Notes under the pieces: model-generated
The model's database searches: none
Told to the model about the DNA's origin: nothing
What the model saw: only the letters and a program-made list of their open reading frames with translations
Position numbers and translations under genes: made by a program
From: Bacteroidales bacterium H5
GTDB lineage: Bacteria > Bacteroidota > Bacteroidia > Bacteroidales > Muribaculaceae
DNA length: 64,000 nt
Assembly (NCBI GenBank): GCA_001701225.1
Contig: DAAQ01000032.1
Coordinates: 55,559-119,558 of the forward strand
Reading direction: 5' to 3'
Shown here: positions 34,106-41,466 of the stretch, piece by piece
How the letters are laid out: each line of letters begins with the position of its first letter
How positions within the stretch are numbered: the stretch's first letter is position 1

Positions 34106-35695
34106 TTACCAGTTTAGCCGGAAGCCGACGGGCAGCGACACCGTCCAGGGGTTGTCGGTCCATGAGTTGGGCACCTCTTGTCCCTTTCCGAAATGATATT
34201 GCAGGGTAGGCTCGAGGAATATCTCGGTCTGCGGGGTAAGCCTCACTGAGAAACCGCATCCCGCGCCGACAGACCACACCGTGGCTGCATCAAATCGGCC
34301 CGGCCTCAGGTCAGGGAGTGCCGACTCGCTCGTCACTACGGAATTGGAATAGAGAGGAATATCCACCCGTCCTCCGACATAGGTGTACAGCCTTATCCTG
34401 TCCGTAGCGAGCAGGTTGATGTTCATCTTGAGCGGCACCCCTATGTAATGCCAGTGGCACTCGGCGGTCGATTTCTCTGTCTCGAACGTGGAATGGAGAT
34501 AAGTATATGTCAGCCCCGTCTCGACCCCGAAACGGCTCCCGAGAATCCTGTTGACGGACAGGGCCACCGATATGGGCAGGTGATTATGATGGGCGACATC
34601 GCCATACCTGTACACCCCGTCCTTGAGCAACGGGTCATCCTCAACAGGGGCGTTGGTGTCGCCCGGCCCCACATACACCGGGAGATCGGAGGTATTTCCA
34701 CTAATCCTCCCTCGGGAAAGCCCCGCGTCTACACCTATGCCGAGCGACCAGCCGTCGTCACTGACGGGCAACCTCACCTCATCGGCATACGCGTATAGCG
34801 GTACATCGTCGGCCACCGGGATTGAGTCTGCCGCAATTCCCTCCGGCACGGGGACTACGGCAAGCTCCATCTCAGGCACAATGTCGGAGGCAGGCTCGGG
34901 GAGCGAGTCTGCGACAATGGTGCGGTGTGATTCGGCCACGGCATATACCGGGGTGGCAGGGGGCGGTGCGGGGACATCATCCGCCGTCTCCTCAGCTTTG
35001 TCCTTGTCCTCGTCCTTGTCCTCACCCACACGGCGCGGAGCTTCCTGGGAAAGCTCCACGGGGCGACACACATCCGCCACCACAGGGGGATCCTCGCGCA
35101 ATCCCCTCAACACGAATATTCCCGTCAGCCCCACAAGAAGCAGCGATAGCACACCCGCCTGACGCCAATATTCGGTGACGAGCTTGCGCATCATCAGCTT
35201 GGCATGGAATAGCTGTGACGAAGAGGTATTCGGAGCTATCCCCAACAAGCGGGCAATCTCCTTGTGCGACCTGTTCTCGAGCACCGCCAGCCTGAAAACC
35301 TTCTGATAGCCTGTGGGGAGTTTCCTCACCAGAGACTCAAGCACCTCAAGGTCTATTATCTCATTTATCTCGGGGGTGTCCTCCATCTCGGGGATGTCGT
35401 GCAGCAGACCCGCCACATCCTGCGACTGCAGGAACTGCAGCGACAGATTCTTCATTATCGAGGCAAGCCAGTAGTCGACCCGGTTGCGGTCGCGCAACGA
35501 CCCCAGACGCGTGAAGGCCACGATGAACCCGTCGTGCAGAATATCCTCGGCATCCTTGCCACCCGGCACATAGCGGCGTATCACACCGAGCATCCTCGGC
35601 GCGAAACGGACATAGAAGAGATTGAGTGCATCCTTGTCACCTTTCAGGCACTCCTCAACCAGCACATCATTATCTATCTGCAAGTCATGGTTCAC
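34106..35695 (-). CDS. ECF sigma factor fused to transmembrane helix and outer-membrane-like beta-barrel
   Basis: One continuous 529-codon frame encodes two proteins that normally live in different compartments. Residues 10-90 are sigma region 2 (LVEECLKGDKDALNLFYVRFAPRM, DAEDILHDGFIVAF) and 115-172 sigma region 4 (LPTGYQKVFRLAVLENRSHKEIARLLGIAPNTSSSQLFHAK). Residues 179-197 (AGVLSLLLVGLTGIFVLRG) form one membrane helix. Residues 198-312 are a Pro/Glu/Asp-rich linker. Residues 313-529 show the alternating strands of a PorT-like barrel ending LPVGFRLNW. No ATG fits: GTG 35695 gives the expected sigma N-terminus, TTG 35740 is the alternative. A membrane-tethered sigma reading an outer-membrane state is an inference. 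Confidence 0.85.
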   Translation of the reverse strand: MNHDLQIDNDVLVEECLKGDKDALNLFYVRFAPRMLGVIRRYVPGGKDAEDILHDGFIVAFTRLGSLRDRNRVDYWLASIMKNLSLQFLQSQDVAGLLHDIPEMEDTPEINEIIDLEVLESLVRKLPTGYQKVFRLAVLENRSHKEIARLLGIAPNTSSSQLFHAKLMMRKLVTEYWRQAGVLSLLLVGLTGIFVLRGLREDPPVVADVCRPVELSQEAPRRVGEDKDEDKDKAEETADDVPAPPPATPVYAVAESHRTIVADSLPEPASDIVPEMELAVVPVPEGIAADSIPVADDVPLYAYADEVRLPVSDDGWSLGIGVDAGLSRGRISGNTSDLPVYVGPGDTNAPVEDDPLLKDGVYRYGDVAHHNHLPISVALSVNRILGSRFGVETGLTYTYLHSTFETEKSTAECHWHYIGVPLKMNINLLATDRIRLYTYVGGRVDIPLYSNSVVTSESALPDLRPGRFDAATVWSVGAGCGFSVRLTPQTEIFLEPTLQYHFGKGQEVPNSWTDNPWTVSLPVGFRLNW

Positions 35696-35699
35696 ACTA

Positions 35700-35707
35700 C
35701 AAAGATA
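35700..35707 (-). promoter_or_regulatory. Possible -7 element of the sigma-barrel/lipoprotein/rSAM operon
   Basis: Minus-strand TATCTTTG at 35707-35700. It would place transcription start at or just before the GTG codon at 35695, giving a leaderless or nearly leaderless mRNA. No -33 box is evident, so this is tentative. Confidence 0.4.
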
Positions 35708-35760
35708 GCCAAACACCCCAAATACTGCATCCTCCCGCAAAAAAAATCATCATATTTTAC

Positions 35761-35768
35761 TAACTTTG
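35761..35768 (+). promoter_or_regulatory. -7 element of the macrodomain gene
   Basis: TAACTTTG followed by C, 39 nt before the ATG at 35808, divergent from the sigma-barrel gene. Confidence 0.5.
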
Positions 35769-35807
35769 CACAGACAACATCTCAAATTCACAAACAATCA
35801 TCCGATT

Positions 35808-36293
35808 ATGATTAACTTTACCCATGGAAATATATTCGAAGCCGGAACGGAGGCTATAATAAATCCCGTAAATCTTGTCGGTGTGATGGGAAAAGGCCTG
35901 GCTTTGCAGTTCAAGGAGCGATTCAATAATAATTTCCGCCTATATCGTGAAGCGTGCAAAAACCGGACTATCGGCATCGGCAATTCTCTGGTAGTCCGTG
36001 AGGAGAATAGCGGCACTCCCGTATGGGTTATAAATTTCCCGACCAAAATACACTGGCGTAATCCATCTGAATACTGCTATATCGAGCGCGGTCTTGACAA
36101 CCTCGCACAAATCATCAAAGATTATGACATAAAGAGCATCGCTATTCCGCCTCTTGGAGCCGGATTAGGCGGATTAGAATGGGATAAAGTCAAGGAAATG
36201 ATTGAAAACCGACTTGCCGGAGTGGATTGTGATATTGTCATATTCGAACCCGTACACGATATAAGCTCCAGCAAGCATGATGCCACCACATAA
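35808..36293 (+). CDS. DarG-type macrodomain protein, stand-alone
   Basis: A 161-residue macrodomain: INFTHGNIFEAGTEAIINPVNLVGVMGKGLALQFKERF (ADP-ribose loop), VINFPTKIHWRNPS, and IAIPPLGAGLGGLEWDKVKEMIENRL. The KIHWRNPS and PPLGAGLGGLEW segments match the N-terminal domain of DarG, the antitoxin that removes ADP-ribose from DNA. Full-length DarG has a further C-terminal domain and is paired with the ADP-ribosyltransferase DarT; neither is seen here. It may be an orphan antitoxin, a decoy immunity gene or a general de-ADP-ribosylase. The low-GC context and the adjacent KilA-N remnant suggest mobile origin. Confidence 0.85.
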   Translation: MINFTHGNIFEAGTEAIINPVNLVGVMGKGLALQFKERFNNNFRLYREACKNRTIGIGNSLVVREENSGTPVWVINFPTKIHWRNPSEYCYIERGLDNLAQIIKDYDIKSIAIPPLGAGLGGLEWDKVKEMIENRLAGVDCDIVIFEPVHDISSSKHDATT

Positions 36294-36383
36294 GAAATCA
36301 CCCTTCGCATGCCGACATATCTGCGAGAGCATGAACTGGAAGATTTTCAATAGGAGATATTTTCGGTAAACCGTCACTCATTC

Positions 36384-36407
36384 TAAAGTGGTCAAATTCG
36401 ACCACTT
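36384..36407. repeat. Inverted repeat in degraded region
   Basis: AAAGTGGTC (36384-36392) and GACCACTTT (36399-36407), perfect 9-bp arms around AAATTC. It may be the operator of the decayed KilA-N gene just downstream. Confidence 0.6.
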
Positions 36408-36424
36408 TGAAATCAGGATTATGA

Positions 36425-36588
36425 ATCAACTCCCGAGTAACAAGAAATTCGAATCACAACCGCAACACAATAGAGGATTTAGGCATTTGGGAACAGCTTT
36501 ACAATCCGAATTTTAACCCACCGAATTCGAGGGGTTTGAACGGCAGACCGGGCCGAAAGCATTTACGCTGTCGCCAAAGAAATGACTA
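36425..36588 (+). pseudogene. KilA-N-domain gene remnant
   Basis: Translation of 36452 onward reads NHNRNTIEDLGIWEQLYNPNFNP in one frame and EFEGFERQTGPKAFTLSPKK in another, before a stop at 36583. Together these form a continuous stretch characteristic of KilA-N domain proteins (N-T-x-E-x-LGIWEQLYNPNFN, then AFTLSPKKW), which are phage or mobile-element DNA-binding proteins. One frameshift near 36520, the stop, and absence of the rest of the domain show it is dead. The remainder of the 470-bp gap 36294-36764 holds only an inverted repeat and the promoter of the next gene. Confidence 0.7.
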
Positions 36589-36683
36589 TAGAAGATAAGT
36601 ATAATGATATCGCTCCGATCTTGCCGAAGAGCTACACTGTCGGGGTTATGCCACATTCTCTTTTTTTATTACCCGCAAGAAAA

Positions 36684-36715
36684 TTTGCAAATGCGGGGGA
36701 ATTGATATATCTTTG
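36684..36715 (+). promoter_or_regulatory. Promoter of the SPFH operon
   Basis: TTTG (36684-36687), 20-bp spacer, TATCTTTG (36708-36715), a full consensus match, then a leader of about 45 nt. Confidence 0.8.
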
Positions 36716-36764
36716 CAATATCAAAATAATATCATTTTATAAATCCTTTTAAAATCTTAGTCCT

Positions 36765-37652
36765 ATGACCCAGTCCATTGACCATGAGTTTGATTACAGG
36801 GGTGTGGCGGTGAACGGTTTCGCCATGCTTCTTGTCCTCATCATCCTCCTTCCGCTTCTCGCGCTGGGGGTAATTTCCCAAATGCCGTCCCTGACAGGCG
36901 TCATCATCGGCGTGTCCGCCGCCATCTTTGTATTCTGCTGCCTGGGGTTCTTCACGCAGCAGCCCAACGAGGCGATGGTGATGATTTTCTTCGGCAACTA
37001 TCGCGGCACCTTCCGCAAGTCGGGTTTCTATTGGGTGAATCCGCTGATGACCAAGCGCAAGATCTCGCTGCGCATCCGCAACATGGACATCGAGCCCATC
37101 AAGGTCAACGACAAGGTGGGCAATCCGGTGATGATAGGCATGGTGCTGGTGTGGAAGGTCAAGAATACATATCGCTGTGTGTTTGATGTCGACACGGCCA
37201 TCGACAGGTTCGTGAGCATACAGAGCGACGCGGCCCTGCGCGAGGTGACGGGCCATTTCGCATACGACAACGACACCGACAACCATGACGAGGTGACCCT
37301 GCGAGGCGCCGGAAGCACCATTGTCGACCTGCTCGAGGAGAAGCTGAACGAGCGTCTTGCCATGGCCGGAATCGAGGTCGTCGAGGCCCGTCTCAACTAT
37401 CTGGCCTACGCCCCCGAGATTGCCGCCGTGATGCTGCGCCGCCAGCAGGCTTCGGCCATCATCGCCGCCCGCGAGAAGATTGTCGAGGGTGCAGTCTCGA
37501 TGGTGAAGATGGCTCTCGACCAGCTCAAGTCAGAGGGTGTCGTCGAGCTTGACGAGGAACGCAAGGCTACCATGGTGAGCAACCTGCTCGTGGTGCTCTG
37601 TGCCGACGAACCCGCGCAGCCCGTAGTCAACACAGGCTCGCTCTATCAGTGA
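36765..37652 (+). CDS. SPFH-domain membrane protein
   Basis: A 295-residue protein with two N-terminal membrane helices (FAMLLVLIILLPLLALGVI; GVIIGVSAAIFVFCCLGFF) and an SPFH (stomatin/prohibitin/flotillin) domain: QQPNEAMVMIFFGNYRGTFRKSGFYWVNPLMTKRKISLR, then DNDTDNHDEVTLRG and a long C-terminal helix. SPFH proteins oligomerise on membranes and can scaffold proteases or lipid domains. The gene is followed 1 nt after its stop by a ribbon-helix-helix gene, an arrangement I recall as frequent in Bacteroidota. A full consensus promoter precedes it. Confidence 0.9.
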   Translation: MTQSIDHEFDYRGVAVNGFAMLLVLIILLPLLALGVISQMPSLTGVIIGVSAAIFVFCCLGFFTQQPNEAMVMIFFGNYRGTFRKSGFYWVNPLMTKRKISLRIRNMDIEPIKVNDKVGNPVMIGMVLVWKVKNTYRCVFDVDTAIDRFVSIQSDAALREVTGHFAYDNDTDNHDEVTLRGAGSTIVDLLEEKLNERLAMAGIEVVEARLNYLAYAPEIAAVMLRRQQASAIIAAREKIVEGAVSMVKMALDQLKSEGVVELDEERKATMVSNLLVVLCADEPAQPVVNTGSLYQ

Positions 37653-37653
37653 T

Positions 37654-37854
37654 ATGGCAGTAAAGGAGAGTACAAAAGGATTCCTGCTGAGGCTCGACCC
37701 CGACACTATGAAGATGGTCGAGGCGTGGGCCGCACGCGAGTTCCGCAGCGTCAACGGACAGTTGCAGTGGATAATACATGACTCGCTGCGACGTCACGGA
37801 CTGCTCAAGACCGACAACAGAGACAATGACACAGACAATGACCGCAAGGAATGA
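37654..37854 (+). CDS. Arc-like ribbon-helix-helix small protein
   Basis: A 66-residue protein: STKGFLLRLDPDTMKMVEAWAAREFRSVNGQLQWIIHDSLRRHG matches the Arc/MetJ ribbon-helix-helix pattern (a beta strand with alternating residues, then two helices with the conserved S/N-x-x-x-Q-W-I/L). Such proteins normally bind DNA as dimers. It lies 1 nt behind the SPFH gene and overlaps the next gene by about 29 nt, so all three are probably one transcript. Target DNA is unknown. Confidence 0.85.
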   Translation: MAVKESTKGFLLRLDPDTMKMVEAWAAREFRSVNGQLQWIIHDSLRRHGLLKTDNRDNDTDNDRKE

Positions 37855-38638
37855 TTTCCCGACGCTCGGCGAGGTCGAGGCCCTGGCCCGCGAGGCCGGA
37901 GCCGCCGCCATGCGCTATTTCAGGCATAACGACCGTCTGGAGATGCACAACAAGCTCAACGACAGTGACATCGTGACCACTGCCGACAAGGAGAGCGAGG
38001 AACTGATCACAGGGTATATCCGCACACACTATCCGGCACACGCCATCCTGTCAGAGGAATCGGGTGAGACCGCGGGCACCTCGGGATGCCGGTGGGTCAT
38101 CGACCCCGTCGACGGCACCACAAACTTCTTCTCGGGTCTCCCGGCGTGGGCCATCAGCATCGGTGTGGAGCGAGAGGGGCGCACCGAGCTTGGTGTGGTC
38201 TTCCTCCCGGCACTCGGCGAGATGTTCAGCGCCGAGCGCGGCAAGGGGGCATGGCTCAACGGCGCACCCATCCGGGTGTCAGGCCAGACGGCACTCTCGC
38301 GCTCGGTCATAGCCACAGGATTTCCCGTCGACAAGGACACCAATCCCGACAACAACCTCGACAACCTCGCGGCAATACTCCCCCTGGTGCGCGACATACG
38401 CCGCCTGGGCTCGGCGGCGACAGAGCTCTGCTATACGGCAGCCGGATTCTTCGGCGGATACTGGGAGCTGAACCTGCACGAATGGGATGTCAATGCCGGG
38501 ACACTGATACTCGAGGAGGCCGGAGGGATATGCACCCGCTTCCGTCACGACCGCGGTGTCTCGGTGGTGTGCGGCGCTCCGGCCATACACGACCGTCTGC
38601 TCCCCCTTCTCAGCCGCACCCCGCGTGTCAGGCCTTGA
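37826..38638 (+). CDS. Inositol-monophosphatase-family phosphatase
   Basis: A 270-residue Mg-dependent phosphatase with the family motifs: DIVTTADKESEELI, ILSEESGE (metal-binding Glu), WVIDPVDGTTNFFSGLPAWAISIGVE (the DPxDGTxN metal site) and HEWDVNAGTLILEEAGG near the C-terminus. It could act on inositol phosphates or on 3'-phosphoadenosine-type substrates (SuhB/CysQ-like); the sequence does not decide. ATG 37826 is used, inside the end of the ribbon-helix-helix gene; 37838 is an equally good alternative. Its 3' end overlaps the convergent LytTR regulator by 11 nt. Confidence 0.92.
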   Translation: MTQTMTARNDFPTLGEVEALAREAGAAAMRYFRHNDRLEMHNKLNDSDIVTTADKESEELITGYIRTHYPAHAILSEESGETAGTSGCRWVIDPVDGTTNFFSGLPAWAISIGVEREGRTELGVVFLPALGEMFSAERGKGAWLNGAPIRVSGQTALSRSVIATGFPVDKDTNPDNNLDNLAAILPLVRDIRRLGSAATELCYTAAGFFGGYWELNLHEWDVNAGTLILEEAGGICTRFRHDRGVSVVCGAPAIHDRLLPLLSRTPRVRP

Positions 38639-39323
38639 ACAGATCCTTGACCGCGGCCACATACTGCCTCCCGACAGGGAGAGCCTTGCCACCCGCCAGC
38701 CTCACCTCCTGGCGGGTGAAGCTTTTTATCTTCGACACCGGCACCACAAACGACCGGTGTATACGCACGAACTCACCCGGGGGAAGCATGGCACACACCT
38801 GCTTGAGTATGACGCGCGAGATCACACAGTCGCCCTGGGTGCGGAATATCTTCGAATACCCCTCCATCGCCTCGATATAGAGTATGTCGCCAAAGGGGAT
38901 GCTCACGTTGGTATAGTCCTGCTTGACGACAAGATTGCGCGGAGCCGCCGAGTTCACCGGCATGGCCAGACGCCGCGTGGCCTTCTCCATGGCCGTGAGG
39001 AAGCGGCTGTAGGCAAACGGCTTGTGCAGATAGTCGACGGCATCGAGGTTGAACCCCTCGAGGGCATAGTCGAGATAGGCGGTGGTGAATATGAAGCAGG
39101 TCCCCTCGGGCAACATGCGGGCGATGGCCAGGCCGGTGATGTCCTCCATCTCTATATCGAGGAATACCACGTCGGGGCGGGTCTCACGTATGACCTCAAG
39201 CCCCTCGGCGGGGTCGGTGAACACGCGCAGTTCTATCCCGCCCAGGCGGCTGCAGAATTTCTCTATCACGTCGAGGGCCAGCACCTCGTCATCTATGGCC
39301 ACACATCTGATTTTCCTCTCCAT
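38628..39323 (-). CDS. LytTR-family response regulator
   Basis: A 231-residue cytosolic regulator: receiver domain with CVAIDDEVLALDVIEKF (acidic pair), PDVVFLDIEMEDITGL (phospho-acceptor Asp), FTTAY and HKPF (Thr and Lys of the switch). The LytTR DNA-binding domain follows (VVKQDYTNVSIPFGDILYIEAMEGYSKI, FVRIHRSFVVPVSKI). All receiver residues are intact, in contrast to the regulator at 57085. It lies 6 nt downstream of its kinase gene and is a standard LytS/LytR-type pair. Confidence 0.96.
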   Translation of the reverse strand: MERKIRCVAIDDEVLALDVIEKFCSRLGGIELRVFTDPAEGLEVIRETRPDVVFLDIEMEDITGLAIARMLPEGTCFIFTTAYLDYALEGFNLDAVDYLHKPFAYSRFLTAMEKATRRLAMPVNSAAPRNLVVKQDYTNVSIPFGDILYIEAMEGYSKIFRTQGDCVISRVILKQVCAMLPPGEFVRIHRSFVVPVSKIKSFTRQEVRLAGGKALPVGRQYVAAVKDLFKA

Positions 39324-39329
39324 CGCAGG

Positions 39330-40349
39330 TCAATGTAGTTTCACGTTAAGGTCAAGCTCGAAATACCCCCCTTCCTCGGAGGTAGTGAGCGAATAGTCGC
39401 CCGGATACAGGGCCTCGAGGCGGCCGCGGCAGTTCTCGATTCCGGCGGGGACCTCGGTGCGGAACATGTCGGCATGCTTCATCACCGCATTGCGCGTATG
39501 CAGCCGCAAGACACCTTCATGCAAGGTCAGGTCTATGATGATGACACAGTCCTTGCTGGTCGAGGCGCCATACTTGAACGCATTCTCCACAAACGTCAGC
39601 AGCAGCATGGGTGGAATCTGCGCGCCGCCGTCGTCGGTGTCGGGGTTCCACCGTACCTCGGTATGACCGTTGAGCCTGAGCATCTGCAGGTCGATATAGT
39701 TCTGTATATAGGCCATCTCCTCGCTCAGCGCCACATGCTCGCGGTCTATGGTGACGTATGTGTACTTGAGTATCTCGGTAAACTTGATGAAGGCATCCTC
39801 GGCCTTCTGCGACGTACCTATCACCAGACTGTAGAGCGAGTTGAGGGTGTTGAACAGGAAATGCGGGCTGATCTGCGCCTTGAACATGGCCAGACGTGCC
39901 TTGTCGCGCTGGTTCTCTATCTTCTTCTGCAGGAGGAGCTGCCCGTAAAGCTCGGTGACGAACGACACCGTGAGGGCATATCCTATGACAAAGGCGAACA
40001 TCAGCCACATCCCCATGGTGACGCTGAAATCGCGCACCGAGGTCTGATAGCGGCTCATGGCCGGAGTCACGAAATCTATGTCGGGCAACGGGTAGAGCGT
40101 GATGGCGGCGTTGCACGCCACCAGCGCCACGGCGGTCACGGCTATGGGACGGTAGTTTCCGGCTATCACGAGACGCGGAATCCCGACACGCCTTATCACG
40201 AAATAGCATGCGTACAGGAACACGCACGCCAGCCCGAAGAACAGCGGCCACTGCGTGGCCCACGACCGGGCAGGCCCCAGTATGATGAGCAGCGGCATGA
40301 ACAGGAGGCAGAAAACCAGGTCGAATATGCGTGATGTCTTGTTCTCCAT
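39330..40349 (-). CDS. LytS-like sensor histidine kinase
   Basis: A 339-residue inner-membrane kinase with four predicted membrane helices (residues 10-28, 37-55, 67-87, 110-132) and no large periplasmic domain. A His_kinase region follows: FKAQISPHFLFNTLNSLYSLV with the phospho-accepting His, and an ATPase domain with PPMLLLTFVENAFKYG (N-box) and GIENCRGRLEALYPG. It pairs with the LytTR regulator immediately downstream. A TAATTTTG at 40370-40363 suggests a very short leader. The signal sensed is unknown. Confidence 0.95.
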   Translation of the reverse strand: MENKTSRIFDLVFCLLFMPLLIILGPARSWATQWPLFFGLACVFLYACYFVIRRVGIPRLVIAGNYRPIAVTAVALVACNAAITLYPLPDIDFVTPAMSRYQTSVRDFSVTMGMWLMFAFVIGYALTVSFVTELYGQLLLQKKIENQRDKARLAMFKAQISPHFLFNTLNSLYSLVIGTSQKAEDAFIKFTEILKYTYVTIDREHVALSEEMAYIQNYIDLQMLRLNGHTEVRWNPDTDDGGAQIPPMLLLTFVENAFKYGASTSKDCVIIIDLTLHEGVLRLHTRNAVMKHADMFRTEVPAGIENCRGRLEALYPGDYSLTTSEEGGYFELDLNVKLH

Positions 40350-40440
40350 AAGTTTCAGTCTGCAAAATTAAGGGTTATCCGCAATATCCGCAAGCCGGGG
40401 GGCATGTCGTTGGTCTACGGATTCGTGATGTCTGTCGACA

Positions 40441-40475
40441 TTTGCTGTCCGATTTACAGAAAATTCGTATATTTG
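40441..40475 (+). promoter_or_regulatory. Promoter of the coiled-coil lipoprotein gene
   Basis: TTTG (40441-40444) and TATATTTG (40468-40475) with a somewhat long 23-bp spacer, about 25 nt before the ATG at 40500. Confidence 0.5.
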
Positions 40476-40499
40476 TACTTGAAATCACGGTTCACTCAC

Positions 40500-41360
40500 A
40501 TGAAGAAGCCCCTCTTTCTCATGCTACTCTCCCTTGGCGCCATATCGTGTGCCGACAGGATTCCCGACAACTCGCGCGACGACCTGATGGAAGCATCGCG
40601 CCAGGAACTCGCGACCGCCCTCGCGGAGCGCGACCAGTTGCTGGAGCTCGTCAAGGAGATCTCCGAAGGGATGGACGAGATAAAGCACCTCGAGAACATA
40701 ATGTCAATCTCGGGCACACCGTCGCCCGAGAGCCGTGCCACACATGCCGCGCTGGTACGCGACATAGCCCGCGTGCGCGCTACACTGCGCCAGCGGCGCG
40801 AGCAGCTTGAGGCGCTCGAGGCAAAGCTCAGGGAGTCCGAGCTATTCTCGAACAGCCTCGCCGACGCCATCGAGGTGATGAAACGGCAGCTCGATTCGCA
40901 GACACGCGAGATAGAGACCCTGCGCTCGCGGCTGCGCGAGGCCAACGAGCATATAGCCGACCTGAACTATGCCGTCGACTCGCTCAACGTCACCCTCGGC
41001 GAGGTCACGGGCCGCAAGGACTCGGCAGAGCGGTCGGCCATGCAGATAGAGTCAGAGATGAACCGCTGCCACTATGTGGTGGCCTCGAAGAACAGCCTGC
41101 GCGAGCACCGCATACTCCAGACCGGATTCCTGCGCAAGACACGCCTGATGGACTCTGACTTCGACCCCGACTTCTTTGTCACCACCGACCGCCGCACACT
41201 CCGCTCGGTCGACTGCGGCGACAGCAAGCCCAAGGTGCTGACACGGCATCCGGCAGACTCATACCGGCTCACGGAAAGCGCCGGGGGATGGCGGCTCGAC
41301 ATCACTGACCCCTCGCGTTTCTGGCAGCTCACGGGCTATCTGGTCGTACAGACAGACTGA
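40500..41360 (+). CDS. Coiled-coil lipoprotein
   Basis: A 286-residue protein with lipoprotein signal MKKPLFLMLLSLGAISC. Residues 25-185 form a long coiled coil rich in Glu, Arg and Leu heptads (LATALAERDQLLELVKEISEGMDEIKHLEN; LRQRREQLEALEAKLRESELFSNSLADAIEVMKRQLDSQ). The globular C-terminal 90 residues (HYVVASKNSLREHRILQ...FDPDFFVTTDRRTLRSVDCG...FWQLTGYLVV) resemble uncharacterised Bacteroidota lipoproteins with a conserved end domain. Function unknown; a periplasmic spacer or scaffold is one possibility. Confidence 0.8.
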   Translation: MKKPLFLMLLSLGAISCADRIPDNSRDDLMEASRQELATALAERDQLLELVKEISEGMDEIKHLENIMSISGTPSPESRATHAALVRDIARVRATLRQRREQLEALEAKLRESELFSNSLADAIEVMKRQLDSQTREIETLRSRLREANEHIADLNYAVDSLNVTLGEVTGRKDSAERSAMQIESEMNRCHYVVASKNSLREHRILQTGFLRKTRLMDSDFDPDFFVTTDRRTLRSVDCGDSKPKVLTRHPADSYRLTESAGGWRLDITDPSRFWQLTGYLVVQTD

Positions 41361-41407
41361 CCCGGACACCGCTCGTTGACAGATTCGGGGAGTCTGTTTA
41401 CGACACC

Positions 41408-41438
41408 TTTGCACTCTGCGGACAGGATGCTAAATTTG
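41408..41438 (+). promoter_or_regulatory. Promoter of the susC/susD pair
   Basis: TTTG (41408-41411), 19-bp spacer, TAAATTTG (41431-41438), a good consensus, about 23 nt from transcription start to the SusC ATG. Confidence 0.75.
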
Positions 41439-41466
41439 CATCGTACAGACAGAACACCAACCGCAG

